Shown piece by piece: positions 1-6,790 of a DNA stretch of 64,000 nucleotides. Location: positions 1 to 64,000 of the forward strand of contig NZ_JAIXCQ010000010.1 in NCBI RefSeq assembly GCF_020297055.1, read 5' to 3'. The DNA is from Isoptericola luteus. Its GTDB lineage: Bacteria; Actinomycetota; Actinomycetes; Actinomycetales; Cellulomonadaceae. A model generated the notes under the pieces. The model had not been told where the DNA came from. It saw nothing but the letters and a program-made list of their open reading frames with translations, and made no database searches. The stretch's first letter is position 1; each line of letters starts with the position of its first letter. The position numbers and the translations under genes are program-made.

Positions 1-95
1 TCAAGGCGTTCTGGAACATCGCGAACTGGCAGGACGTCGCCGCCCGCCTCGAGCGCGCCCGCACCGCCACCGCCGGGCTCATCGTCCCCGCCTGA
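1..95 (+). CDS. C-terminal end of an unidentified protein (partial)
   Basis: An open frame enters from the left edge and stops at TGA 93-95. The visible tail is 30 residues and includes KAFWNIANWQDVAARLERA. Codon use (GC-rich third positions) is coding-like and a strong hairpin follows 25 bp later, so I read it as the true end of a gene. The tail is too short to assign a family. Confidence 0.6.
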   Translation, partial: KAFWNIANWQDVAARLERARTATAGLIVPA

Positions 96-119
96 CCCCG
101 ACACCCCGTACGACAGCCC

Positions 120-157
120 GGCCCCGGCACGGCAGGAATGCCTGCCGTGCCGGGGCC
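120..157. terminator. Bidirectional hairpin terminator
   Basis: A perfect 17-bp inverted repeat (120-136 with 141-157) has a 4-nt loop, AATG. It lies between the end of the partial plus-strand gene and the end of the minus-strand aldo/keto reductase. There is no T-tract, as is common for actinobacterial terminators. Confidence 0.75.
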
Positions 158-182
158 GAGCTGCCTCGCCGGGGACGGCTGC

Positions 183-1133
183 TCAGATCCGGTCGAGGAC
201 GGCGATCTCGTCGTCGCTCAGCCGCAGCGCCCCCGCGGCGACGTTCTGCTCCAGGTGAGCGACGCTTCCGGTGCCGGGGATGGCGAGCACGTGCGGCCCG
301 CGGTGCAGGGTCCACGCCAGCCGCACCTGGGACGGCGTCGCGCCGTGAGCCGCGGCGACGGCCGCGATCTCGTCCCGGCCCGCCACGTGCGGCTGCCCGC
401 CGGGGACGGCACCGGCGAGCGCCGCGCCCATGGAGAAGAACGGGACGAACGCGATGCCGAGCTCGCCGCAGCGTTCCAGCAGCCCGTCGTCGCCCCGCTC
501 CGTCAGTCCGTAGCGGTTCTGCACGCAGACGACGGGCGCGACCTCCAGCGCCTCGTCGAGCTGTTCGGGCAGCACGTTGGAGACTCCGAGGTGGCGGACC
601 AGGCCCGCGTCGCGCAGCTCCGCGAGGGCGCCGACGTGCTCGGCGACCGACCCGGGCTCGGTCGACAGGCCGGTGCCCCAGCGCAGGTTGACGACGTCGA
701 GGTGGTCGCGGCCGAGCTGCCGGAGGTTCTCCTCGACCTGGGCCCGCAGCTGGTCCGGGCGGGCATAGGGCTCGAACACGCCGTCGCGCGACTGCGAGGG
801 GCCCACCTTGGTGGTGATCACCAGGTCGTCGGCGTAGGGCTGCAGGGCCGTGCTGATCAGCTCGTTCGCCGAGCGTGTGGGGAAGAAGTAGAAGGCGGCG
901 GTGTCGATGTGGTTCACGCCCAGCTCGACGGCTCGGCGCAGGACGGCGATCGAGTCGGCGCGGTCGCGGGGCACGGGACTGCCCAGCGTGCCGATCACGC
1001 GCATCGCCCCGAAGCCGAGGCGGCGGACTGTCACGTCGCCGAGCTGCCAGGTGCCGGCGGCGCCGGCCGTCGCAGGGCCGTCGGCGGGTGCGGTGGTGGA
1101 GGTGAGGGACGGGCTCGTGGTGTCGGTGCTCAT
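183..1133 (-). CDS. Aldo/keto reductase
   Basis: This 316-residue protein fits the length of the NADPH-dependent aldo/keto reductase family, cytosolic TIM barrels that reduce carbonyls. The start of the barrel is visible (RRLGFGAMRV), followed by the active-site Asp77 in HIDTAAFYF, Tyr82 and Lys109 in ITTKVG. The usual catalytic His on the next strand appears as Arg151 (LDVVNLRWG). That change is common in a clade of actinobacterial members, so activity may differ from classical AKRs. The first ~27 residues are a Ser/Thr/Ala-rich extension. The C-terminal AWTLHRGPHVLAIPGTG matches the cofactor-binding loop. It diverges from a LuxR-type regulator, which may control it. The substrate is unknown. 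Confidence 0.9.
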   Translation of the reverse strand: MSTDTTSPSLTSTTAPADGPATAGAAGTWQLGDVTVRRLGFGAMRVIGTLGSPVPRDRADSIAVLRRAVELGVNHIDTAAFYFFPTRSANELISTALQPYADDLVITTKVGPSQSRDGVFEPYARPDQLRAQVEENLRQLGRDHLDVVNLRWGTGLSTEPGSVAEHVGALAELRDAGLVRHLGVSNVLPEQLDEALEVAPVVCVQNRYGLTERGDDGLLERCGELGIAFVPFFSMGAALAGAVPGGQPHVAGRDEIAAVAAAHGATPSQVRLAWTLHRGPHVLAIPGTGSVAHLEQNVAAGALRLSDDEIAVLDRI

Positions 1134-1193
1134 GCCGTCAGCCTCGCCCGGCGGAGGCGCGGGGTCGCGGTGCTGGCAGCTTGTTGCCGACGT

Positions 1194-1209
1194 TGGCAGG
1201 ACCCTGCCA
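1194..1209. promoter_or_regulatory. Candidate operator palindrome in the AKR/LuxR divergent region
   Basis: TGGCAGG-AC-CCTGCCA is a perfect 7-bp inverted repeat with a 2-bp spacer, in the 95-bp gap between two divergent starts. An extra TGGCAG half site sits at 1174-1179. Position and symmetry fit binding of a dimeric regulator, plausibly the adjacent LuxR-type protein. This is inference from sequence only. Confidence 0.45.
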
Positions 1210-1228
1210 CGCGGGGGAGGATCGAGGC

Positions 1229-1885
1229 ATGCAGACCGGTGAGGCAGTGACGATCGTCCACGGCGACGAGGAGCTGCTCGCGCGCACCCGGCACCTGTTC
1301 GCGACGGCCACGGAGATCGCGTGCGCCGCGAACAGCCTTGGCATGTGGGCGGTGACGCACGTCGCCGACGACCTCGACGCCCTGGCGCGGGAGCGCCGGG
1401 GGCAGGTCCGGGTCCGCAAGGTGTTCCGCCCCGGCGTGCTGCTCGACCCGGTGGCGGCGCGGGGGGTGGCGCGCACGCGCGAGCACCACGGCGCGCAGAT
1501 CCGCATCACCACCGACGAGCTCAACGAGACGATCCTGTTCGACCGGCGGGTAGCGATCCTCGCCGGGGACGTCCGGGCGGGACGCCGCAGCTACAGCGTC
1601 GTCACGCAGCCCGAGACCGTGCAGGGCGTCACGTCGCTGTTCGAGGCCGTGTGGCGCGCCGCCACCGACGTCGACGTGTACGACGCCCGGATCGCCGAGA
1701 TCCGGCTGCTCGCGCCCCGGGTGCTGGACCTGCTCGGCCAGGGGGTGAAGGACGAGGCCGCCGCCCGGACCCTGGGGCTCGGCGTGCGCACCTACCGCCG
1801 TCGGGTGGCCGAGCTCATGGACGCCCTGGGGGCCGAGTCCCGCTTCCAGGCGGGGGTGCGGGCCCGCGAGCTCGGCCTGGTCTGA
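1229..1885 (+). CDS. LuxR-type HTH regulator with N-terminal PLD-like/TrmB-like domain
   Basis: I chose ATG 1229 because GGGGGAGG lies 8 nt upstream; an in-frame TTG at 1181 is less likely. The 218-residue protein has an N-terminal alpha/beta region of about 150 residues resembling the PLD-like sensory domain found in some LuxR/TrmB regulators. A C-terminal winged/LuxR HTH follows (RVLDLLGQGVKDEAAARTLG, then VRTYRRRVAELMDALGAESR). It probably binds DNA in the intergenic region and regulates the divergent aldo/keto reductase. The effector is unknown. Nothing indicates a receiver domain. Confidence 0.8.
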   Translation: MQTGEAVTIVHGDEELLARTRHLFATATEIACAANSLGMWAVTHVADDLDALARERRGQVRVRKVFRPGVLLDPVAARGVARTREHHGAQIRITTDELNETILFDRRVAILAGDVRAGRRSYSVVTQPETVQGVTSLFEAVWRAATDVDVYDARIAEIRLLAPRVLDLLGQGVKDEAAARTLGLGVRTYRRRVAELMDALGAESRFQAGVRARELGLV

Positions 1886-1931
1886 CCGGCGCGCGACCCG
1901 GCCGGGCAGGCGCCCGTGCCAGGATCGCACC

Positions 1932-2507
1932 GTGCCCTCGCTGCAGCCCCTGACGATCACGCCCTTTGCCGCCGACGGGCAGCCGGTGCTCACGGCTCCC
2001 GCGGTCGGTGCTCTGCTGCGCCCGTGGCGGGCGGACGACGCGCCCGCCGTCCGCGCCGTCTACGACGACGAGCCCGTCCGGCGCTGGCACGTGCGCTCGC
2101 TCGGGTCGGACGACGAGGCGCGGGCGACGCTCGAGGGCTGGCGCGAGGGGTGGGGGCTCGGCAGCGGTGCGAGCTGGGCGGTCGTGGACGCGGTGTCGGA
2201 CGTGCTGCTGGCGAGGGTGGCGGTCAAGGTCTTCGACCCGCAGGGGGTGGGCGAGATCGCGTACTGGACCGCACCCGCGGCACGCGGGCGGGGAGTTGCC
2301 CCGACGGCGCTCGACGTCGCGTCGGCGTGGGCGTTCGGGGCGGGGTTCCACCGGCTCGAGCTCCAGCACTCCACCGACAACGCGCCGTCGTGCCGGGTGG
2401 CCCTCAAGGCGGGCTACGCCGCGGAGGGTGTGCGGCGCGAGGCCGTGCTGCACGCCGACGGCTGGCACGACATGCACGTGCACGCCCGCCTCGCGTCCGC
2501 TCGCTGA
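1932..2507 (+). CDS. GNAT family N-acetyltransferase (RimJ/RimL-like)
   Basis: The 191-residue protein starts at GTG 1932 and has the GNAT layout. It contains LRPWRADDAPAVRAVYDD near the N terminus, an acetyl-CoA loop GEIAYWTAPAARGRGVA at about residues 108-124, and the C-terminal LQHSTDNAPSCRVALKAGYA typical of RimJ/RimL members. It would transfer an acetyl group from acetyl-CoA to an amine; the acceptor cannot be predicted. The ~30-residue N-terminal extension (PFAADGQPVLTAPAVG) looks like a small capping segment seen in related actinobacterial proteins. Confidence 0.85.
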   Translation: MPSLQPLTITPFAADGQPVLTAPAVGALLRPWRADDAPAVRAVYDDEPVRRWHVRSLGSDDEARATLEGWREGWGLGSGASWAVVDAVSDVLLARVAVKVFDPQGVGEIAYWTAPAARGRGVAPTALDVASAWAFGAGFHRLELQHSTDNAPSCRVALKAGYAAEGVRREAVLHADGWHDMHVHARLASAR

Positions 2508-2584
2508 GGCGCGGCGGCGCCGTGGCGACTGTCGGTGGGGCGCGCCATGCTCGTCCGTGACGACCCCGAGGAAGGGACACCGAC

Positions 2585-2971
2585 ATGACCGCTCCGATCC
2601 CCGTCGACCCGCCGCAGATCCCCACCAGCCCCGCCTTCGCCCAGGGGATGATTCTGCCCGCCGGGCGCACGCTCTACGTGGGCGGTCAGAACGGGGTCGA
2701 CGAGCAGGGCACGCTGCTCGACGGCCTCGGCCCGCAGACCGAGCAGGCGCTGCGCAACGTGCTCGCCGTCCTCGCGGAGGCGGGGACCGACGCCGACCAC
2801 GTCGCCAAGCTCACCATCTACCTGACGGCGGGGGTCGACCCGGACGCGGCGTACTCGGCGTCGGGCAAGGTGTGGACGCACCGCACGGCCGTGACGGTCG
2901 TCAGCGTGCCCATGTCGCGCCCGGGCGTGCTCGTGGAGATCGAAGCCGTCGCCACCGTGCCGGAGGGCTGA
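2585..2971 (+). CDS. RidA family protein (enamine/imine deaminase)
   Basis: The protein has 128 residues, the usual RidA/YjgF length. GGAAGGGA 9 nt before the ATG is a good ribosome-binding site. Family landmarks are GRTLYVGGQNGVD, QTEQALRNVLAVLAEAG and the C-terminal RPGVLVEIEAVA, whose Arg contacts the carboxylate of imine substrates in RidA. RidA hydrolyses reactive 2-aminoacrylate and related imines in the cytosol. The signature middle segment is less strict than in archetypal RidA, so it could belong to another Rid subfamily. Confidence 0.88.
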   Translation: MTAPIPVDPPQIPTSPAFAQGMILPAGRTLYVGGQNGVDEQGTLLDGLGPQTEQALRNVLAVLAEAGTDADHVAKLTIYLTAGVDPDAAYSASGKVWTHRTAVTVVSVPMSRPGVLVEIEAVATVPEG

Positions 2972-2992
2972 CCGGGCGAGCTGTCACGTCGT

Positions 2993-3016
2993 CCGGCGGT
3001 GGGGCGCCGCCGCCGG
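2993..3016. terminator. Short hairpin between convergent genes
   Basis: A 10-bp stem (2993-3002 with 3007-3016, one G-T pair) and a GGCG loop abut the stop codon of the minus-strand NTF2-like gene. It probably terminates both converging genes. Confidence 0.5.
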
Positions 3017-3388
3017 TCAGTGGGTGGCCGTCGTCTGCTGGTACAGGGCCAGCCGTGGCTCGCCGTCGACGGTGCGGTACGTGCTCGCCATGAGCGCGAC
3101 GAACGGCTCCTCGCCGTCGCGCACCGCCTCGGCGCGGTAGACCAGGGCTGCCGCGCCGTCGCCCACGTCGACGCGGCGGGCCTCGGAGATCTCGTACGAG
3201 TCCCAGGCGGGGGAGCCGTCGAGCGACGCGGCCACGGTCGGGCGGTCCATGGTCATCCCGTTGACGAGCACCATCAGCGCGTCCGGCGTCATGAGGTCGC
3301 CGTAGAACGTGCCGCCACGGCTCTCGCACAGCGCCGCCCAGCCCGCGTGCTCCAGGCCCAGCAACCGGTCCAGGGTGAGGGTGGTCAT
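3017..3388 (-). CDS. DUF4440/NTF2-like protein
   Basis: This 123-residue protein has the length and pattern of small SnoaL/NTF2-like alpha+beta cone proteins: an N-terminal helix (LTLDRLLGLEHAGWAAL), then YGDLMTPDALMVLVNG, and a C-terminal sheet (ALVYRAEAV, FVALMASTYRTVDGEPRLAL). DUF4440 members often bind small ligands or act as auxiliary domains; no catalytic residue can be assigned. Its ATG lies 7 nt from TACGCT (complement of 3396-3401), suggesting a leaderless mRNA. It converges on the RidA gene. Confidence 0.8.
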   Translation of the reverse strand: MTTLTLDRLLGLEHAGWAALCESRGGTFYGDLMTPDALMVLVNGMTMDRPTVAASLDGSPAWDSYEISEARRVDVGDGAAALVYRAEAVRDGEEPFVALMASTYRTVDGEPRLALYQQTTATH

Positions 3389-3395
3389 GCGGTCC

Positions 3396-3401
3396 AGCGT
3401 A
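3396..3401 (-). promoter_or_regulatory. -10 element for the NTF2-like gene (leaderless type)
   Basis: On the minus strand the hexamer reads TACGCT and ends 7 nt before the ATG at 3388, the spacing at which transcription begins at or next to the start codon. Confidence 0.55.
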
Positions 3402-3476
3402 GGCAGTCACGTCTGCCGTCGCAGTCTCGTCGGGAGGAGGACGGCGCACCGGGCGCCCGCGACGAAGGAGGTCGAC

Positions 3477-4271
3477 ATGGCACGGATCCTGGTCACCGGC
3501 GGCACGGGTCACCTCGGCCGGCTCGTGGTGCCGCGCCTGGTGCGGACCGGTCAGGAGGTCACCGTCCTCAGCCGCAGCCCGCACGCGGCGGGCGACGGCG
3601 TGCGCTACCTCGTCGGCGACTGGGACACGGGCGAAGGGCTGACGGCGGCGGTGCGGGACGCGGACGTCGTCGTCCACCTGGCCGGCGACCAGCTCCACAA
3701 CGAGACGGTGGCCCACGCGCTGGTCCGCGCGGTGCGCGAGGCCGGCACCGACCCGCACCTGGTGAACATCTCGGTGGTGGGCGCGGAGAAGGTGCCGCTG
3801 CGCAGCGGGTTCGACCGCCGTGTGCTCGGCTACATGGCCAGCAAGGCGGCCGCCGAACGCGTGCTGGAGGGCTCCGGGCTGCGATGGACGAACCTGCGTG
3901 CGACGCAGTTCCACGAGCTGGTGCTCATCGCGGCCAGGGCGCTCGCGAAGCTGCCCGTGGTGCCCGTCCCGTCCGGCTGGCGGTCGCAGCCGGTCGCGGG
4001 CGACGAGGTCGCGGCGCGGCTCGTAGAGCTGGCGGTGGGCGACCCGCAGGGCCGGGTCCCGGACCTGGCCGGGCCCGAGGTGCACAGCTTCCGGTCGATG
4101 ATCAGGGACTACCTCGACGCGGTCGGGTCGCGCCGCCCGACGATGCCGGTCCGCATCCCCGGCGGAGCGTCCCGCGCGTACGCGGCGGGCGCGAACCTCG
4201 CCCCGGACCGCGCCGTCGGGAAGCAGACGTGGGCGGAGTTCCTCGCGGCCCGGGAGCCCTCGCGGTCCTGA
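3477..4271 (+). CDS. NAD(P)-binding NmrA/SDR-like protein
   Basis: The start is ATG 3477, set by GAAGGAGG immediately upstream; the frame is open further left but without coding signs. The 264-residue product begins MARILVTGGTGHLGRLVVPR, a Rossmann GxxGxxG nucleotide-binding loop. VVHLAGDQLHN and a later SKAAAERVLEGSGL follow, as in atypical SDR/NmrA-like proteins that lack a clear Tyr-x3-Lys catalytic pair (here YMASKAAAE keeps Y and K). Such proteins act as NAD(P)H-dependent reductases/epimerases or redox sensors. The substrate is unknown. It stands alone between convergent neighbours. Confidence 0.87.
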   Translation: MARILVTGGTGHLGRLVVPRLVRTGQEVTVLSRSPHAAGDGVRYLVGDWDTGEGLTAAVRDADVVVHLAGDQLHNETVAHALVRAVREAGTDPHLVNISVVGAEKVPLRSGFDRRVLGYMASKAAAERVLEGSGLRWTNLRATQFHELVLIAARALAKLPVVPVPSGWRSQPVAGDEVAARLVELAVGDPQGRVPDLAGPEVHSFRSMIRDYLDAVGSRRPTMPVRIPGGASRAYAAGANLAPDRAVGKQTWAEFLAAREPSRS

Positions 4272-4273
4272 CC

Positions 4274-4300
4274 GGCCCGGGGTCTCGACGGTTCCGGGCC
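4274..4300. terminator. Weak hairpin between convergent genes
   Basis: A 7-bp GC stem (4274-4280 with 4294-4300) with a 13-nt loop lies in the 45-bp gap between two converging stop codons. It is a plausible but weak terminator. Confidence 0.35.
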
Positions 4301-4316
4301 TCCGCAGCCCGGGAGC

Positions 4317-4895
4317 TCAGCCCCCGGCGCGCGAGCCGGGCCGCCGCTCGGAGGCGAGCACGCCGTAGACGAGGGTGTCGGTCCACTCGCCCTTGGACCA
4401 CCAGTCCTGGCGCAGATGGCCCTCGCGCGTCATGCCGACGCGCTCGCACAGCCGCGCGGAGGCCTCGTTGCGGGCGTCGAGCTGGGCCACGACCCGGTGC
4501 ATGTCGTAGTAGTCGAAGGCGAGGCCGAGGACGGCGCGCACGGCCTCCGTGGCGAAGCCCTGCCCCGTGTGCTCGGGGTGGAACACCCAGCCGATCTCGC
4601 CGCGGGACACGGTGTCCCCCGTCGTCCACAGGACGACGTCGCCCACGACCTTGCCGTCGTGCTGCACGACGAGGGACAGCGCGGAGCCGGGCTCGTCGAT
4701 CCCGTTGCGCAGGAGCCGCTTCGCCACCTGGGCCTGCGCGTCCTCGGGCGTCCACGGTTCCTCGAGCAGGTACCGGGCCACCTCGGCGTCGGCGTAGTAG
4801 GCGAGCAGCGCGTCGACGTCGTCCGGCCGGTAGGCGCGGAGCACGAGCCGGTCGGTCGTCACCGGCAGGGGCGTCTCGGTCGTTGCGGGTGTCAC
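4317..4895 (-). CDS. GNAT family N-acetyltransferase (RimJ/RimL-like)
   Basis: The start is taken as GTG 4895 (MTPATTETPLPVTTDRLVLR), because TAGGGT ends 8 nt upstream and the family usually begins near TDRLVLRAYRPDD. The 192-residue protein has the classic RimJ/RimL order: LVLRAYRPDDVDALLAYYAD, then IGWVFHPEHTGQGFATEAVR (acetyl-CoA loop), then AQLDARNEASARLCERVGM and a C-terminal DTLVYGVLASE. Members acetylate protein N termini, amino acids or antibiotics. It converges on the NAD(P)-binding protein and diverges from the two-domain GNAT. Confidence 0.9.
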   Translation of the reverse strand: MTPATTETPLPVTTDRLVLRAYRPDDVDALLAYYADAEVARYLLEEPWTPEDAQAQVAKRLLRNGIDEPGSALSLVVQHDGKVVGDVVLWTTGDTVSRGEIGWVFHPEHTGQGFATEAVRAVLGLAFDYYDMHRVVAQLDARNEASARLCERVGMTREGHLRQDWWSKGEWTDTLVYGVLASERRPGSRAGG

Positions 4896-4903
4896 GGTCA
4901 GGC

Positions 4904-4909
4904 ACCCTA
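4904..4909 (-). promoter_or_regulatory. -10 element for the GNAT gene at 4317-4895
   Basis: TAGGGT on the minus strand ends 8 nt before the GTG start at 4895, matching the leaderless pattern seen throughout the window. Confidence 0.5.
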
Positions 4910-4988
4910 GCCTCCCGCACCGCCCCGCACCCGGTGGACCGGTCAAATTCCCTCGCGCCGAGCCCCCTCGGTCGGCCATCCTGACGTG

Positions 4989-6152
4989 ATGGTCACCACT
5001 CCCGCCGCGCCGGCGTGGCACCTCGTCGAGGCTCCCACGCCGGACTCGTCCGACCATCCGGACGCGTGGGTCGCCACGGCGATCTCCGACCTCGTGCGGC
5101 ACGCGTCGCTCGCGGACGTGGGGCACGACGACTTCGCCCCTCGTGCCGTCGACGTCCTGGTCGGGATCGCGCACCAGGAGCACGCGCACCGACGGCACGT
5201 GCTCGCGGTCTCCGGCGACGAGCCGACGGCGGGGCACGCGATGCGCGTCGTGGGGCACGGCGTCCTCGTGCTCCCGCGGAGCGACAACCGGCACCTGGCG
5301 ATCGCGCAGGTCACCGTGGCGCCGTCGCACCGCGGCCGCGGCATCGGCACCGCGCTGGCCGAGCGGCTGCGGGAGCTCGCGGTCGAGGACGGGCGGACGA
5401 CGGTGCTGGGCGAGGTCGAGTTCGCGGCCGAGGCGGAGCCGGGCACACCGGGCGCGGTCGGGCCCGCCGAGGGCCCGGGGCTCGTGCCCGGCGACCTGCC
5501 GGGGCTGCGGTTCGCCCAGCGGGCGGGCCTGCGGCTCGAGCTCGTGGAACGGCGCTCCGTCCTCGAGCTGCCGTTGCCGGACGGCGTGATCGACCGGTTC
5601 GTGGCCGAGGCTGCCACCCACGCGGGCGACGACTACCGGCTGCACACGTGGCAGGGCACGGTCCCCGAGGAGTGGGTCGAGCAGCTCGCCGCGCTGGAGC
5701 AGAGCCTGAGCGAGGACGAGCCGAACGGCGGCCTCGCGCTGGAGGCCGAGCGGTGGGACGGCGCCCGGCTCCGGGTCGAGGAGGCGAAGCGGCGCGAGCG
5801 CGGGCAGGACGTCCTGGTCACCGCCGTCGAGCACGTGCCCACGGGCACGCTCGCGGGCATGACGTACCTGCAGTTCACGGACGACCGCCCGGAGCTCACG
5901 GAGCAGGAGAGCACCGTCGTCCTGGCCGGGCACCGCGGCCACCGCCTGGGCATGCTCATGAAGGCCGTGAACCTGCGCGAGCACGCGCGGGTGCGCCCGC
6001 AGGCCCGCCGGGTCTCGACGTGGAACAACGAGACCAACGGCCCGATGCTGGCGATCAACGTCGCCCTCGGGTTCCGCCCGGCGGGCGGGTCGGCGGAGCT
6101 GCAGGCGTCGCTCACGGAGCCAGCTCGGCCCGATCAGCGCGGCAGTTCGTGA
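4989..6152 (+). CDS. Two-domain GNAT family N-acetyltransferase
   Basis: GTG 4986 and ATG 4989 are adjacent; ATG is used here (387 residues). The N-terminal half contains AIAQVTVAPSHRGRGIGTAL, a complete acetyl-CoA binding motif. The C-terminal half has TVVLAGHRGHRLGMLMKAVN and NNETNGPMLAINVALGFRP, a second GNAT fold. This tandem arrangement is like mycothiol synthase and Eis-like actinobacterial acetyltransferases. It is not clearly MshD because the inter-domain region differs, so the substrate remains open. The last ~8 codons lie inside the 72-bp palindrome at 6132-6203, so the C terminus is partly encoded by repeat DNA. Confidence 0.85.
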   Translation: MVTTPAAPAWHLVEAPTPDSSDHPDAWVATAISDLVRHASLADVGHDDFAPRAVDVLVGIAHQEHAHRRHVLAVSGDEPTAGHAMRVVGHGVLVLPRSDNRHLAIAQVTVAPSHRGRGIGTALAERLRELAVEDGRTTVLGEVEFAAEAEPGTPGAVGPAEGPGLVPGDLPGLRFAQRAGLRLELVERRSVLELPLPDGVIDRFVAEAATHAGDDYRLHTWQGTVPEEWVEQLAALEQSLSEDEPNGGLALEAERWDGARLRVEEAKRRERGQDVLVTAVEHVPTGTLAGMTYLQFTDDRPELTEQESTVVLAGHRGHRLGMLMKAVNLREHARVRPQARRVSTWNNETNGPMLAINVALGFRPAGGSAELQASLTEPARPDQRGSS

Positions 6153-6203
6153 TCAGAGCGGCAGTTCGAACTGCCGCGCTGATCACGAACTGCCGCGCTG
6201 ATC
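6132..6203. repeat. 72-bp near-perfect palindrome built from four copies of an ~18-bp unit
   Basis: The block is its own reverse complement at 35 of 36 base pairs, centred on TTC|GAA at 6167/6168 with no loop. The only mismatch is 6157/6178. Each arm holds two direct copies of a unit starting GATCAGnGCGGCAGTTCG. It begins inside the GNAT C terminus and ends before the DUF3817 gene. It may act as a terminator or attenuator, or be a REP-like repeat. No T-tract follows. Confidence 0.9.
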
Positions 6204-6268
6204 GCTTGCGGGTGCCGCGGCCGGCGTCGGGCACACTGGGGTACCGCCCGCACCACGAGAGGTCTGCC

Positions 6269-6673
6269 ATGCCCGCGCCCGTCGCCCGTCCCCCGCTCTC
6301 CGGCCTCGGCCGCACGTTCGCCGTCGTCGCCGTGGTCGAGGCGTTCACGTGGGCGGGACTGCTCGCGGGGATGTTCCTCAAGTACGTCACCGAGACGACG
6401 GAAGCCGGCGTGTGGCTGTTCGGCCGCCTGCACGGCGCCGCGTTCGTCGCGTACGTCGTGGTGGCGCTGGTCGTGGCGGTGCGGCTGCGCTGGGGCTGGT
6501 TCCGCACGCTGGTGGCGCTCGCGGCCGCCGTCCCGCCGCTGACGACGCTGCTCGCCGAGCGGTGGCTGCGACGCACCGGGCACCTGAGCGCGCCGACGGC
6601 GGCCGCCTCGGCCGAGCACGACGGCGAGCACGACGGCACCGCCCGCGAGGACGTGCCCGAGCGCGTGGGCTGA
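6269..6673 (+). CDS. DUF3817 family membrane protein
   Basis: The ATG at 6269 was chosen from the family start (MPAPVARPPLSGLGRTFAVV). The 134-residue protein has three hydrophobic segments: about residues 12-35 (FAVVAVVEAFTWAGLLAGMF), 52-70 (LHGAAFVAYVVVALVVAV) and 75-90. The EAFTW...KY and RLHGAAFVAYV blocks are typical of the DUF3817/YdzA integral membrane family of Gram-positives, whose function is unknown. The C-terminal ~30 residues are hydrophilic (AEHDGEHDGTAREDVPE). The gene is isolated, following the palindrome and preceding the nucleotidase. Confidence 0.85.
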   Translation: MPAPVARPPLSGLGRTFAVVAVVEAFTWAGLLAGMFLKYVTETTEAGVWLFGRLHGAAFVAYVVVALVVAVRLRWGWFRTLVALAAAVPPLTTLLAERWLRRTGHLSAPTAAASAEHDGEHDGTAREDVPERVG

Positions 6674-6790
6674 TACGCCGCTGGGGCGCCATCGAGGTTT
6701 CCCGGATCGTTACCCCCGCGGACACGCCAAGGTCGGTGGGCCCCGCTAGCGTGGCGGCGGTCGAACCATCGCATCCACAGGAGCGTGCAC

